Below, piece after piece: positions 52,519-63,902 of a stretch of 64,000 nt of DNA (within the stretch, counting starts at the first letter, position 1; each line of letters opens with the position of its first letter). Below the pieces are notes generated by a model that made no database searches, was not told the origin of the DNA, and saw only the letters and a list, made by a program, of their open reading frames with translations. The stretch comes from Microlunatus endophyticus (lineage in GTDB: Bacteria > Actinomycetota > Actinomycetes > Propionibacteriales > Propionibacteriaceae), in assembly GCF_014646195.1 (NCBI RefSeq), contig NZ_BMMZ01000003.1:186001-250000 (forward strand). Direction: 5' to 3'. The translations under genes and the position numbers were made by a program.

Positions 52519-52706
52519 GTGCGTACCTTCCAGATAAGCCCCGAGCCGACCTGTTGTAGGCACTACGGATCGAAGCGCCGAATGGTTCACACCAGTTGAA
52601 GAATTCACCAATTCGTTGCCGAAGTCCGAGCACGGACCGGCCCTGGGTGCCGTCGACCCCGGTAATGCCGAGCGGAGGCCGGAGCGGTTTCGCTACGGTG
52701 CCGACC
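52519..52706. promoter_or_regulatory. Divergent promoter region of the P450 operon and the BadF kinase gene
   Basis: 188 bp separate the two starts. The region should hold the operon promoter; a GTTGTAGGCACTACGGATCG stretch near 52553 includes the weak symmetric pair TGTAG/CTACGG. No regulator gene sits beside the operon, so control is unresolved. Confidence 0.4.
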
Positions 52707-53681
52707 GTGACGGAGTCTTCTTCAGCCGCTGCCGCAGGCCAGGACCGCACCCCGTACGTCATCGCGATCGACGCCGGCGGCACCAATACCCGGGTCGGCT
52801 GCTTCGGCCCCGATGCGACGCTGGTCGGTTCCGCCATCGGACGGGGAGGCAGTCCCAATCACAACCATGACGGCGCCCAGCAGATCGGCGAGACGGTCCG
52901 GCGGGCGATCGCCGGGGCCGGGCTGGATCCGGCGACGGCGCAGTGTGTCAGCGCCGGCGTCGCCGGATGCGGTCTCGGAGAACGGGAGGGAGACCCCGAC
53001 GCCTTCCTCGACCTGCCGGAACTGGCGTGCCCGAAGATCTTGGTCAACGACGCGGTGATCGCCCACCGGGGTGCGTTGCTGGGACGCCCGGGTGTGATCG
53101 TCGTCGGCGGTACCGGCTCGATGATCCTGGCCATCACCGAAGCGGGTGAACAGATCGAGAGCGGACGTCTCGAGCACTACGCCGGCGGCGCCCGGCATCT
53201 GGTCTTCGATGCCATGCAGCGGATCCTGCTCGGCCGGGCCGGCGATCAGGATGTCTGGCTGGTCGACGCGATTCTCGATCACTGGCAGGTCGCGACGATC
53301 GGAGAACTGCGCCGGCGGATGGTCGACCAGGGCGGGCTCGACCGCAACGAGGTCAAACGCAAGTACGGCGACCTCGCTCCGCTGATCACCGGCGCCGCCG
53401 ACAGGTCCCCATTGGCGGCTGCTGCGGTGGCGACCTTGGCTACCAGGACTGCCGACGGCGTACGGCTGTTGGCGCCCCTGATCGGCACTGACCCGGTCGC
53501 CGTCGCGCTGGTCGGGTCAGTGGCGACTGCGAACGCATTCGTCGACCGGTTCGCGGCGGCGGTTGCTCCTGAGTCGCCGTCGATCAGGATCGTCCCCGCG
53601 GCACTCGACCCGTTGCGCGGGGCCGCACTGATGGCGTACGAACAGATCGGCTGGGCGACGGCCCATTTCCGATCTTCGTGA
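52707..53681 (+). CDS. BadF/BadG/BcrA/BcrD ATPase family kinase (N-acetylglucosamine kinase-like)
   Basis: 324 residues, ASKHA fold. Phosphate-1 loop AIDAGGTNTRVGCFG near residue 16, VNDAVIAHRGAL with the catalytic Asp, phosphate-2 loop VVGGTGSM, and the C-terminal adenosine loop VALVGSVA. Members phosphorylate amino sugars such as GlcNAc or activate radical enzymes; the short single-domain form points to the kinase. GTG start at 52707; an upstream frame extension has no ribosome-binding site. Confidence 0.82.
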   Translation: MTESSSAAAAGQDRTPYVIAIDAGGTNTRVGCFGPDATLVGSAIGRGGSPNHNHDGAQQIGETVRRAIAGAGLDPATAQCVSAGVAGCGLGEREGDPDAFLDLPELACPKILVNDAVIAHRGALLGRPGVIVVGGTGSMILAITEAGEQIESGRLEHYAGGARHLVFDAMQRILLGRAGDQDVWLVDAILDHWQVATIGELRRRMVDQGGLDRNEVKRKYGDLAPLITGAADRSPLAAAAVATLATRTADGVRLLAPLIGTDPVAVALVGSVATANAFVDRFAAAVAPESPSIRIVPAALDPLRGAALMAYEQIGWATAHFRSS

Positions 53682-53742
53682 GTACCGCCACATTTCGACC
53701 CTCCTCAGGACACGCTTGGGTACCGGTGGAATAGTTGACTGT

Positions 53743-54315
53743 GTGTTGTGGAGCCAGGAACCGACGGCCTCTGGTAAGGCCTCGGAGCGATTCTCCTGGC
53801 TGACCTCACGGCTGCACGAGGCACTGCCCGGATTCCTGAAGTGGTTCCCGGCAACGGGCATCGGTTTCGCCATGATCGGCTTGACCGGCTTCTTGATCGA
53901 CATCGGCTTCCTGACGCTGTTGCACGGTGCCATCCACGTCCCGTATGCGATCGCGGTGACACTGGGATATGCGGCCTCGAGCGTGGCCAACTTCGTGCTG
54001 AACCGCTGGCTGAATTTCCAGATGCACGGCAACATCGCCAAGCAGACCGGTCGGCAACTGGTCGTCGCGATCAGCAATTACGTGATCTGGATCCTCGGCT
54101 TCTCGACAGTGATCGAGCTGCTGGGAGTGCAATATCAGGTCGCCCGGATCATCTCGGCCTGTGTCGAGGGCATCTATCTGTACGTGATGATGCGGCTGTG
54201 GGTCTTCCCCCGCCATGAGCAGCTGGAACTCGTCTCGTCGGAATCCCGGCCAGCGCTCGGCGCTGATGCCGGCATCGACGATGACGCGGTCGCTGACGAC
54301 CCGATTGCCAGCTGA
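53743..54315 (+). CDS. GtrA family membrane protein
   Basis: About 190 residues with four membrane helices (near 35-57, 65-87, 105-125 and 132-152). The motif IGLTGFLIDIGFLTLL, and ASSVANFVLNRWLNF with its conserved Asn-Arg pair, identify GtrA, which takes part in moving undecaprenyl-linked sugars for cell-surface glycans. The C-terminal tail is acidic (GIDDDAVADDP). The start is uncertain (GTG 53743 or TTG 53716/53746). Ends next to a convergent gene. Confidence 0.8.
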   Translation: MLWSQEPTASGKASERFSWLTSRLHEALPGFLKWFPATGIGFAMIGLTGFLIDIGFLTLLHGAIHVPYAIAVTLGYAASSVANFVLNRWLNFQMHGNIAKQTGRQLVVAISNYVIWILGFSTVIELLGVQYQVARIISACVEGIYLYVMMRLWVFPRHEQLELVSSESRPALGADAGIDDDAVADDPIAS

Positions 54316-54663
54316 TCACTCCTCGCCGGAGAAGCGCTCCCACGCCGATTGCCGGGCCATCCCAAGGGCTTGGCCGATGCGGGCCCAGCTGATCCCCCGG
54401 GACCGGGCCTCGGCGACCCGCTTCTGAACGCCGTCCTCCACCTGGGCCGCGACGGAGGCCACCTTCGGCAGGCTGGCCAGCAACTCGTCATCGGTCATCG
54501 ACTCCCAGAAGCGCCGGCTGATCCCCTTGGGTTTGCCGCCGCCCTCGATGATCCGACCGGCGAGCTGGACGCATTCGTTGCAGATATACACACCGGGCCC
54601 GGCGACCATCTTGTCGATCTGGGACTCGTCCTTGCCGCAGAACGAACACTGGGTTGTTTCCAT
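54316..54663 (-). CDS. Small ClpX-type zinc-finger protein with HTH-like C-terminus
   Basis: 115 residues. The first 40 match the ClpX C4 zinc finger: [19 protein letters not shown], then ICNEC; all four Cys are present. There is no AAA+ domain. The C-terminal 35 residues ([25 protein letters not shown]) look like a helix-turn-helix (AsnC/homeodomain-like). A strong GAGGAGG site precedes the ATG, and two perfect palindromes lie just upstream, suggesting autoregulation. Function unknown; it may be a stand-alone regulator or an adaptor. Confidence 0.78.
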   Translation of the reverse strand: METTQCSFCGKDESQIDKMVAGPGVYICNECVQLAGRIIEGGGKPKGISRRFWESMTDDELLASLPKVASVAAQVEDGVQKRVAEARSRGISWARIGQALGMARQSAWERFSGEE

Positions 54664-54679
54664 CGGACACCTCCTCGAT

Positions 54680-54727
54680 TGTCAGGCATTTCCTGACGCC
54701 CTTCAACCTGTCAGGTCTCCCCTGACA
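54680..54727. promoter_or_regulatory. Two copies of TGTCAGG-N5-CCTGACR upstream of the zinc-finger gene
   Basis: TGTCAGG (54680-54686)/CCTGACG (54692-54698) and TGTCAGG (54709-54715)/CCTGACA (54721-54727), each with a 5-base centre, lie 29 bp apart, within 65 bp of the start codon. The second is a perfect palindrome. A dimeric regulator, possibly the gene product itself, is the likely ligand. Confidence 0.85.
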
Positions 54728-54759
54728 AGTCAAGGTCCAGGACACGTCACGGCGCGAAA

Positions 54760-54836
54760 CTCGAGTTGTCGCGACTTGTGGTCGCTCCCGGGGTCGTACC
54801 GGCCCCTTAATCCGTGACAACTCGACTTCTGCGGTG
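54760..54836. repeat. Inverted pair of the AACTCGAGTTGTCACGACTT repeat
   Basis: AACTCGAGTTGTCGCGACTT starts near 54763, and the inverted partner (GTGACAACTCGACTT) starts near 54815. The pair could fold into a long stem around a GC-rich loop. The same core occurs three times at 10075-10204. Confidence 0.7.
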
Positions 54837-54979
54837 TCGACGCGCAGTTTCCGATCGGCGTCGGCTTCCGTCATCGGAGCGGGCCGGATCGCTCGTGGCG
54901 GGAAGATCCGGTGCGCCCCGGTAGACTTCGATGGTTGCCGTTCCGGCAGGACACCCCATTGCGAAGGAAGTAGACCCGC

Positions 54980-56839
<1,860 letters not shown>

Positions 56840-56927
56840 CGTGGAGTGCCCCAGGGGGGAAATCACGATACTGTGACCCAGAACTTGTTCCCGGTCGATT
56901 GACCGGGCCGCGGGAAGGATCACAGTG

Positions 56928-57707
56928 ATGTCTCGGATCTCAGTCCGGTCAGCCGGTTTCATCCGGGTCGCCGTCGCGGGCGTCTTCGCCCTGGCCCTGG
57001 CGCTCGGCCTGACGATCAGCAGCCAGCCCGCCGCCGAGGCGAAGACCACCTATGTGACCAGCAAGTACCAGCCGGCCAAGTACGGGCAGGACAACGCGAA
57101 GGTCAAGAACGTCCAGCTGCGGCTGGCGGCCGGCGGCTTCATGAAGTCCAAGTACGTCACCGGCTACTACGGCGACGTCACCAAGAAGGCCGTGAAGTCC
57201 TTCCGCAAGTCGGTCGGCCTCAAGCCGACCAGCGGCAAGAAGGTGACCAAGAAGACCTGGAAGGCGCTGGTGAAGGCGACCGGCAAGGTCAAGAAGAGCT
57301 CCGGCGGATCGAGCACCTCGACGAAGTCCGGCAAGATCGACAAGCGCTGTCTGACCGGGGGCCGGGTGCTGTGCGTCAACGAGACCACCAGCAAGCTCTA
57401 CTACGTCAACCACAACAAGGTGGTCAAGACGATGGACGCCCGGTTCGGCTGCGGCGGAACCACCCGGGAGGGTGTGTTCACGGTGTTCCGCAAGGTGCGT
57501 CACGACTGGTCGCGCGAATACGGTTCGCCGATGCCGCTGTCGATGTACTTCTCCGGCGGTGAGGCGGTGCACTACTCGGCCGACTTCGCTGCTCGCGGTT
57601 ACGCCGGCTGCAGCCACGGCTGCGTGAACATCCGGGACCGGAGCACCCTGCGGTGGGTCTACGCCCGGATCAAGGTCGGCGACCGGGTCGTCGTCTACTT
57701 CAGCTGA
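56928..57707 (+). CDS. Secreted L,D-transpeptidase with peptidoglycan-binding domain
   Basis: 259 residues. Signal peptide (hydrophobic near 12-28, cut near AEAKT), a peptidoglycan-binding-type three-helix domain (VKNVQLRLAAGGFMKSKYV, YGDVTKKAVKSFRKSVGL), a basic Lys/Ser linker (near 105-130), and a YkuD domain with the catalytic HYSADF His and SHGCVN Cys near residue 230. It crosslinks or attaches to peptidoglycan in the wall. GGAAGG precedes the GTG/ATG pair (56925/56928). Confidence 0.9.
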   Translation: MSRISVRSAGFIRVAVAGVFALALALGLTISSQPAAEAKTTYVTSKYQPAKYGQDNAKVKNVQLRLAAGGFMKSKYVTGYYGDVTKKAVKSFRKSVGLKPTSGKKVTKKTWKALVKATGKVKKSSGGSSTSTKSGKIDKRCLTGGRVLCVNETTSKLYYVNHNKVVKTMDARFGCGGTTREGVFTVFRKVRHDWSREYGSPMPLSMYFSGGEAVHYSADFAARGYAGCSHGCVNIRDRSTLRWVYARIKVGDRVVVYFS

Positions 57708-57732
57708 TCAAGCTCAGAGCTCTGTACGGGGA

Positions 57733-58125
57733 TCAGGACGCGGGAACGGACTCATTCTCCCGTACGAACGCCGCGTAGACGTCGAGCAGGACCCGCTTCT
57801 GCCGTTCGGTGATCACGCCGTCGGCCAGCACCGCCGCCTCGACCGACGGCGAAGGGTGTGCCTGCGGATCCAGGATCCCGGCGCGGACGTAGAGCTGCTC
57901 GGCCGAGATCCGCAACGCCGTCGCCAGCTGCTGCAGCACTTCGGCCGACGGCTTGCGCAGGCCCCGCTCGATCTGGCTCAGATACGGGTTGGAGACACCG
58001 GCCTGCTCGGCGAGCTGCCGCAACGACAACCGGGCCGAGCGGCGCTGACCGGCGATGAACTCCCCGAGTGATTCCAGCTGTGACCCGAGCTGCTCACTGA
58101 GCCCGGAAGTCTTGATACGTGCCAT
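57733..58125 (-). CDS. XRE-family transcriptional regulator
   Basis: 130 residues. The helix-turn-helix is RLSLRQLAEQAGVSNPYLSQIERGLRKPSAEVLQQLATAL near residues 33-70 (quoted in pieces). The C-terminal part (ITERQKRVLLDVYAAFVREN) is a short helical tail. A perfect inverted repeat lies just upstream, pointing to autoregulation. No target gene is obvious; the GH65 gene starts 75 bp beyond the site on the same strand. Confidence 0.84.
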   Translation of the reverse strand: MARIKTSGLSEQLGSQLESLGEFIAGQRRSARLSLRQLAEQAGVSNPYLSQIERGLRKPSAEVLQQLATALRISAEQLYVRAGILDPQAHPSPSVEAAVLADGVITERQKRVLLDVYAAFVRENESVPAS

Positions 58126-58136
58126 GCATTGATTTT

Positions 58137-58173
58137 GCTAGCTGCTGCAAGCACTTTCAAGCAACCAGCTAGC
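58137..58173. promoter_or_regulatory. Inverted repeat GCTAGCTG...CAGCTAGC upstream of the XRE gene
   Basis: GCTAGCTG (58137-58144) and CAGCTAGC (58166-58173) are perfect 8-bp arms around 21 bp that itself contains the near-palindrome TGCAAGCACTTTCAAGCA. It starts 11 bp before the ATG of the regulator. Confidence 0.7.
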
Positions 58174-58199
58174 ACGGCGCGAAGACTCGATCCTCGTGG

Positions 58200-60803
58200 T
58201 CAGTCCTCGCCGGCCGCCCGCGGCACCGATGCGGTGATCAGGCTGCCGTCCTCGCGCCGACCGCGGGTCGTGAAGGCCCTCTCGGCATCGATCCGCGGAC
58301 CCTGGTCGGCCAGGGGTACGACGACGGCCGGCCCGCCCGCCCGGACCTCGACCTGCTGGCCCCGGACCGAGAAACTTGCCTCGGTGCCGTCCTCGACCAC
58401 GAACTCGTACGCGGCGTGGGTCAGCCTGGCCCGCACCCGGGTGCCCTTCAGGGTGAATCGGAAGGTCAGCGACGGCCACTCGTCCGGCAGCCGGGGGTCG
58501 AAGCTGATCTTGCGGTTGTAGTCGCGCAGGCCGCCGAAGCCCATCACCAGCGCTTCCCAGACGCCCCCGGCGTTGGCCACGTGCACCCCGTCGCTGGCGT
58601 TGCCGTGCAGATCGCCGAGGTCGACGAACAGGGCCTGGGTGAAGTAGTTCATCGCCAGCTTGTGGTAGCCGACCTCGGCCGCGATGATCGACTGCACGAC
58701 CCCGGACAAGGTGGAATCGCCGGTGGTGATCGAGTCGTAGTACTCGAAATCGCTCTTCTTCTCGTCGAGGGTGAACTGGTCGCCCTGCAGGAAGAGCGCG
58801 AGCACGACGTCGGCCTGCTTCAGCACCTGGAACCGGTAGATCACCAGCGGGTGGTAGTAGAGCAGCAGCGGACGCTTGTCCTTGGGCGTGTTCGCCAGGT
58901 CCCACACCTCGCGTTCGAGGAAGTGGGCATCCTGCGGATGCACTCCGATGGTCTCGTCGTAGGGGATGTGCATGTGCTCGGCGGCCGAGGCCCATTCCTC
59001 GACCTCGTCCGGTCCAAGGTCGAGTCGCTGCACCATCCGCGCATACTCCTCCGGAGCGACCTTTTCCAACTCCAGCACGGTTTCAGCGGCCCGGCGCAGA
59101 TTGAAGCGGGCCATCACGTTGGTGAAGAGGTTGTCATTGACGACGGTGGTGTATTCATCCGGGCCGGTCACGCTGTGGATGTGGAAAGCGCCGTCACCAT
59201 TCTCCCGCCAGAAGCCGAGATCGGCCCACATTCGCGCGGTCTCGACCAGGATGTCAACACCCTGACGATAGAGGAAATCGGTGTCCCCGGTCGCGGCGAC
59301 ATACTTGTAGAGCGCGTAGGAGATGTCGGCGTCGATGTGATACTGCGCGGTGCCGGCCGCATAGTAGGCCGATGCCTCATGACCGTCGATCGTCCGCCAC
59401 GGGAAGAGTGCGCCGCGCTCGGCCAGCTCACTGGCCCGGACCCGGGCCGCGTCCAGCAGGTTGTAGCGGAAGCGCATCGCACTGCGCGCCATCGATGGTG
59501 TCGTGTAGGTGAGGAACGGCAGGACGTAGACCTCAGTGTCCCAGAAGTAGTGGCCGCCGTAACCGGATCCCGAGACACCCTTGGCCGGTACGCCGGACTG
59601 CTCGGCCCGGCCGGCCGCCTGGGCCAGATGGAACAGGTTCCACCGCACGGCCTGCTGCAGCTGCGGGCTGCCCTCGATCACGACGTCGGAGCGCTCCCAG
59701 AAGGCGTCCAGCCAGGCACGCTGGTCGTCGTACTGCTTCTGGACACCCTCGGTACGGGTGCGGTCCAGGGTGCGATGACACCGATCGACCAGCTCCCGCA
59801 CCGGCACACCGCGGGAGGTGTGGTACGCGACCAGCTTGGTGATCTTGATCGGTACACCGGGCTGGGCCTGGACCTTGATCACCATCTTGCCCATGTCCTC
59901 GTCGGTCTCGATCGAGGACTCGTGCTCGTCGGCGGTCTCGATCAGATGATCAACACCGACGGCGATGGTCATCTTGGAGTTGGCGGTCCGCCACCCCAGT
60001 ACCATCCGGCTGTCGTTGGACCAGTGGCTCTGCGGCTCCAGCACCCGGGACTCGAAGGACTCGGCCTTGCGCGGGTCCCAGCCCTCGCCCATCGCAGCAG
60101 CCTGGACGTGATACTCGTCCTTGCCGTCCTGGCGGTTCAGGATCTGCGAGGACACGACCACCGGAGCGGCATGATCAAGAACGGTGACCTCCATCTCCAT
60201 GATGGCCAGATGCCTTTGGGTGAAGGAAACCATCCGCCGAGACCGGACGCGTACCCGCTTGCCGCCGGGGGTGCGCCAGAGGATGTCGCGGGTCAGACAA
60301 CCGGCGCGGAAATCCAGCGTCCGGTCGTACTCGTCGAGATCGGCGACCGACAGCAGCATCGGCTCGTCGTCGACGTAGAGCTTCATCGTCTTGGTGTCGG
60401 GGACGTTGACGATCGTCTGTCCGACGCGCGCGAAGCCGAACGCCTCCTCCGCGTGCCGGATCGGCCAGGTCTCGTGGAACCCGTTGATGAAGGTGCCGTG
60501 GGTGTAGGTCTCGCGGCCTTCCTCGACGTTGCCGCGCAGGCCCAGGTAGCCGTTGCCGACCGCGAACAGGGTCTCGGAGGTACCAAGATCATGAGTGTCG
60601 TAGACGGCCTCGGTGAGCTTCCACTCGTCGACCGGATAGCGCAGCCGGTCCATGTAGTCGCGGGCCGACGACGGCTGATCCGGTGCCGCACCGGGCTTGG
60701 CGGAGTTGAGTCCGGGAGCGACCTCCTCCAGCCGATCGGAATCATCGTCGGCCAGGCCGTCGACGGCGACACCCACCTGCGGCGTCTCCAAGTCAGAACT
60801 CAT
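58200..60803 (-). CDS. GH65 family glycoside phosphorylase
   Basis: 867 residues with the GH65 layout: N-terminal beta-sandwich (to about 300), linker, (alpha/alpha)6 barrel (about 370-750) and C-terminal beta-sheet. The catalytic acid Glu is in [13 protein letters not shown] near residue 549, and [14 protein letters not shown] and [12 protein letters not shown] mark the barrel. Members split maltose, trehalose, kojibiose or nigerose with phosphate to glucose and beta-glucose 1-phosphate. A beta-phosphoglucomutase gene overlaps its start by 4 bp, which supports a phosphorylase instead of a hydrolase. The exact disaccharide is not readable. Confidence 0.92.
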   Translation of the reverse strand: MSSDLETPQVGVAVDGLADDDSDRLEEVAPGLNSAKPGAAPDQPSSARDYMDRLRYPVDEWKLTEAVYDTHDLGTSETLFAVGNGYLGLRGNVEEGRETYTHGTFINGFHETWPIRHAEEAFGFARVGQTIVNVPDTKTMKLYVDDEPMLLSVADLDEYDRTLDFRAGCLTRDILWRTPGGKRVRVRSRRMVSFTQRHLAIMEMEVTVLDHAAPVVVSSQILNRQDGKDEYHVQAAAMGEGWDPRKAESFESRVLEPQSHWSNDSRMVLGWRTANSKMTIAVGVDHLIETADEHESSIETDEDMGKMVIKVQAQPGVPIKITKLVAYHTSRGVPVRELVDRCHRTLDRTRTEGVQKQYDDQRAWLDAFWERSDVVIEGSPQLQQAVRWNLFHLAQAAGRAEQSGVPAKGVSGSGYGGHYFWDTEVYVLPFLTYTTPSMARSAMRFRYNLLDAARVRASELAERGALFPWRTIDGHEASAYYAAGTAQYHIDADISYALYKYVAATGDTDFLYRQGVDILVETARMWADLGFWRENGDGAFHIHSVTGPDEYTTVVNDNLFTNVMARFNLRRAAETVLELEKVAPEEYARMVQRLDLGPDEVEEWASAAEHMHIPYDETIGVHPQDAHFLEREVWDLANTPKDKRPLLLYYHPLVIYRFQVLKQADVVLALFLQGDQFTLDEKKSDFEYYDSITTGDSTLSGVVQSIIAAEVGYHKLAMNYFTQALFVDLGDLHGNASDGVHVANAGGVWEALVMGFGGLRDYNRKISFDPRLPDEWPSLTFRFTLKGTRVRARLTHAAYEFVVEDGTEASFSVRGQQVEVRAGGPAVVVPLADQGPRIDAERAFTTRGRREDGSLITASVPRAAGED

Positions 60804-61534
60804 TCGGCCACCAGCTCTCCAAGATCAGCAACGACGACGTCTGCCCCGGACTCACGCAGCCGGTCCGCGCCCGCGCCACGGTCGACGCCGACCACGAGTC
60901 CGAAGCTGCCGGCCCGGCCGGCGGCGACCCCCGACAACGCATCCTCCACCACAACGGCCCGGTCCGCGAGTACTTCGAGATCATCGGCTGCGGCAAGGAA
61001 TGTGTCGGGCGCCGGCTTGCCGGCCAGGTGCCGCTCGGCGGCGACGTTGCCGTCGACGATCACCGGGAACCGGTCCAGGATGCCCGCGGCGGCGAGCACG
61101 GCCCGGGCGTTGCGCGAGCTGGACACCACGGCGACCTTGACACCAGCCTTCTCGAGGTGATCGACCAGGCGGATCGAGCCGGGGAACGCCTGGACGCCGT
61201 CGGTTTCCAGGACCCGGGAGAATTCGACGTTCTTGCGGTTGCCGAGCCCGCTGACGGTCTCGACGTCCGGCGGGTCGTCCGGCGTCCCCTCCGGCAGCTC
61301 GATGCCGCGCGAGGCAAGGAAGCTTCGTACGCCGTCGTAGCGTGGCTTGCCGTCGACGTAGTCGAAGTAGTCCTGCTCGGTATAGGGCGGCTGACCGCCC
61401 CGCGAGTCGAGGTAGGCATTGAACATCCGCTCCCAGGCCCGCATGTGCACCTCGGCGGTCGGCGTCAGCACGCCGTCCAGGTCGAAGAGCACAGCCTCGT
61501 AGGTATCCAGCGAGGTCTTGGTTCGATCCGTCAC
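60800..61534 (-). CDS. pgmB: Beta-phosphoglucomutase, HAD family
   Basis: 244 residues. HAD motif [18 protein letters not shown] carries the phosphoacceptor Asp; [21 protein letters not shown] and [15 protein letters not shown] are motifs II-IV. Converts beta-glucose 1-phosphate into glucose 6-phosphate, the step after the GH65 reaction. GTG at 61534; the ribosome-binding site is weak. The HAD helical cap (near 20-100) is longer than the minimum, as in actinobacterial trehalose/kojibiose systems. Confidence 0.9.
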   Translation of the reverse strand: MTDRTKTSLDTYEAVLFDLDGVLTPTAEVHMRAWERMFNAYLDSRGGQPPYTEQDYFDYVDGKPRYDGVRSFLASRGIELPEGTPDDPPDVETVSGLGNRKNVEFSRVLETDGVQAFPGSIRLVDHLEKAGVKVAVVSSSRNARAVLAAAGILDRFPVIVDGNVAAERHLAGKPAPDTFLAAADDLEVLADRAVVVEDALSGVAAGRAGSFGLVVGVDRGAGADRLRESGADVVVADLGELVAE

Positions 61535-61640
61535 AGGCGTCAAGCGTAGGGCCAGATCAGGTGAAGTTTCGACTACCGGTTCCTGAACGCTCGCCACCAA
61601 CCCGACAGCGGGTCGACCGAGCCGGTCAGGGCGCCTCGGG

Positions 61641-62537
61641 TCACCGCACGGTGCTTCGCCGGATCCAGTGGCTGACCAGGGCAGACAACTGCTCCGGCTG
61701 CTCATGAGCAAGCGCGTGGCCGGCGTCCTCGAGGATCGCGAGCGTCGCCATCGGATACTGCCTGAAGAGCTCGCTCACACCGGCGAAACCGGCAGTGGAA
61801 TCCCGGCGGCCGGCGACGATCAGGGTCGGCCCGGCGAACGGCTCGGTGCCAAGGTCGATGCGCCATCCGGAGAAGATCCGTCCGAGGACCTCCTCGTCGG
61901 CCAGCGCATTGCCGGGCACGACCTGGTCCCGGTACCGGCGGGCCGTCCTGACGGTGCGGATCACGAAGTACTCCTCGAATCCGCTGCGCAGCTTCGCATC
62001 GAGGCCGTCGTACGCGTCCGGGTCTGTCCGCACCGCCGAGGGTTCGGGGACGTCGCCGGCGCTGTCACCGATCGGACAGTGCAGTCCGAGTCCGAGCACC
62101 AGGTCGGGGCGCCGGGCAGCGAGACCCCGGGCCAGATAGGCGCCGTACGAATGACCGAGGACCAGCGCCCCGCCTGGGGCAAGCCGCTCGATGAAACGGA
62201 CAAGGAGTCGTACGACATCGTCATTGTCCGAGAGCCCATCAGTCCCGCGCGTACGGCCCATGCCGGGCAGGTCCGGATAGATCCGCCGCAGGCCTTCCCC
62301 GGGAACGATCTCCTCGACCGCCGCCTCGACCTCGCGGTGATCAACTCCGGCGCCGTGCAGGACGACCAACGCCGTGCCGGCTCCGTGCTCGGCGTAGTGC
62401 ACCAAGACGCCGTCGATCGCGCACTCCACAGCATCACAGTAGTCAGCGCAGCCGGCCCGTCCGGGCACCTGCGGGTTCGTCGCTGCCACCGTCTCCGACC
62501 GAAGGCCTTCGGCACGCGACCGGGTCAACATGGTCAT
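61641..62537 (-). CDS. Alpha/beta hydrolase
   Basis: 298 residues. Nucleophile Ser in [14 protein letters not shown] near residue 130, acid Asp in [11 protein letters not shown] and His in [16 protein letters not shown]. The oxyanion part is [14 protein letters not shown]. No signal peptide. The ester or related substrate is unknown; possibly linked to the DUF1479 gene upstream, 54 bp away. ATG at 62537 after GGACGGGTG; another ATG at 62531 is equally possible. Confidence 0.84.
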   Translation of the reverse strand: MTMLTRSRAEGLRSETVAATNPQVPGRAGCADYCDAVECAIDGVLVHYAEHGAGTALVVLHGAGVDHREVEAAVEEIVPGEGLRRIYPDLPGMGRTRGTDGLSDNDDVVRLLVRFIERLAPGGALVLGHSYGAYLARGLAARRPDLVLGLGLHCPIGDSAGDVPEPSAVRTDPDAYDGLDAKLRSGFEEYFVIRTVRTARRYRDQVVPGNALADEEVLGRIFSGWRIDLGTEPFAGPTLIVAGRRDSTAGFAGVSELFRQYPMATLAILEDAGHALAHEQPEQLSALVSHWIRRSTVR

Positions 62538-62591
62538 CACCCGTCCTGGTCGGCGCCCGGGACCAGGTGCCGGGTGGCCCACGGTGCTGGC

Positions 62592-63902
62592 TCAGTCGAT
62601 TCCGAGCCCGCGCCGCCCGGTCTCGTTGAGCTGCCCGGCCCGGAACCGGTCGGCCCAGTCGCGCTCGTAGTGCTCGGGCGGGAAGTCGGACGGGCTGGAG
62701 CCTTCCAGGAACGCAGCCCGGACCTGGGGTGCATACGCCTCATTGCGCGGGCACCACGGCGCCGCGGGGATGTACATGACGTTGCCCCAGCCTTTCTGGT
62801 CAGTCACCGGGGCGACGCTGTGGATCATGTCGCAGTGCCACCAGACCGAGTCGCCGGCGCGGACGTCGGGGATTCCGCTGACTGCGCGCAGCAGCAGCGA
62901 ATGCCAGCGCTCGCTGGCCGGGAAGACCTGGTTGGTGGTGACGCCGCACATATCGTCGTCCGGAACGTCGGAGAGCAGCGGCCGCAGCATCAGGTATCCC
63001 ATCGCCTCCGGGATCGGAACGGTGTGCAGCACGCCCTGGTCGTGGTCCATATCGGACAGCGCGGTCCAGCCCTGGAACGTCCGGAACACCGAGCACATGG
63101 TCGACCCCGGATAGGTCGGGCCGGCGGTGCGATAGGCGGCGTCGTACGGGTCGTACGCCTCGACGGTGCCGTCGAAGAGGTGTCGGAAGGCCTTCTGGTA
63201 CGCCTCGGTCATCCACAGATCCAGCGTTCCCGGATCGAGGTGGGTGCCCAGGCCGCCCGAGTTGGTGCCTGGCGGCCGACGCCGGATGCGGTCGGGATAG
63301 AGAGAGTCGCGGTTGGGATCGAACCACTGGGTGCCCTCCGACTCCGACTTCCACAGCGAGTTCAGGAAGCTCTGGACGGCGGCCATCCGATCGCTCTGCC
63401 GGGCCTCCATCTGCGCCGTCGACCAGAAGATCGGATAGATCTCGGGCTTGGAACCGACGCTGCCGAAGAAGTCGTCGCCCGGCCCGCGGTAGTTCTCGAA
63501 GAAGTGGTTGTTCTCCACGTAGTCGACGATCCCGGCATCCCAGCCGAGCGCCTGCTCCCGTGGAAAGTGCCCTCGGACGACCAGGCAGCCACGGCGACGG
63601 AGCTTGGCCAACTGCTCGGCCGGTACGGTCCCGGCGGCGATGTCGGCGTAGTCGATCACCGGCCAGATCTCCTCGTCGCGGACCTTCGCGGCCTCGATCT
63701 CCGCAACCCTTTCGGCGATCCGCGCGTCGAGGACGGCAAAGACCTCCTCGACCGTCCGACCAGAGGCGGCGATTCGCGCGCGCAGCGCCGGCTTGATCTC
63801 GGCGATGGCCGCCTTCAGATCATCGGGCGTGGTCTCCCAGTGCGGCAGCGGCGGCAGGCCGGCCACCGGCAAAATCTCTGAATCCGTGTCGTAGACGGAC
63901 AT
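62592..63902 (-). CDS. DUF1479 (YbiU-like) Fe(II)/2-oxoglutarate-type dioxygenase
   Basis: 436 residues. The HxD part of the metal triad is THLDPGTLDLW, and the distal His is in WHCDMIHSVAPV; YENNHFFENYRG and NVMYIPAAPWCPRN are typical of DUF1479, a group related to phytanoyl-CoA dioxygenases. The N-terminal helical region (residues 25-75) is the family lead. It probably hydroxylates a small molecule using O2; E. coli YbiU has no settled physiological substrate. Confidence 0.88.
   Translation of the reverse strand: MSVYDTDSEILPVAGLPPLPHWETTPDDLKAAIAEIKPALRARIAASGRTVEEVFAVLDARIAERVAEIEAAKVRDEEIWPVIDYADIAAGTVPAEQLAKLRRRGCLVVRGHFPREQALGWDAGIVDYVENNHFFENYRGPGDDFFGSVGSKPEIYPIFWSTAQMEARQSDRMAAVQSFLNSLWKSESEGTQWFDPNRDSLYPDRIRRRPPGTNSGGLGTHLDPGTLDLWMTEAYQKAFRHLFDGTVEAYDPYDAAYRTAGPTYPGSTMCSVFRTFQGWTALSDMDHDQGVLHTVPIPEAMGYLMLRPLLSDVPDDDMCGVTTNQVFPASERWHSLLLRAVSGIPDVRAGDSVWWHCDMIHSVAPVTDQKGWGNVMYIPAAPWCPRNEAYAPQVRAAFLEGSSPSDFPPEHYERDWADRFRAGQLNETGRRGLGID

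Noticed and set aside
49735..52599. Very long open frame on the plus strand, opposite the P450 operon (over 900 codons)
   Set aside because: It is antisense to three clearly recognised genes; at this GC content the antisense frame of a coding gene is often open. Its translation is compositionally odd and matches no family.
58416..61160. Open frame of over 900 codons on the plus strand opposite GH65 and beta-phosphoglucomutase
   Set aside because: Same antisense effect; the opposite strand has intact catalytic motifs.
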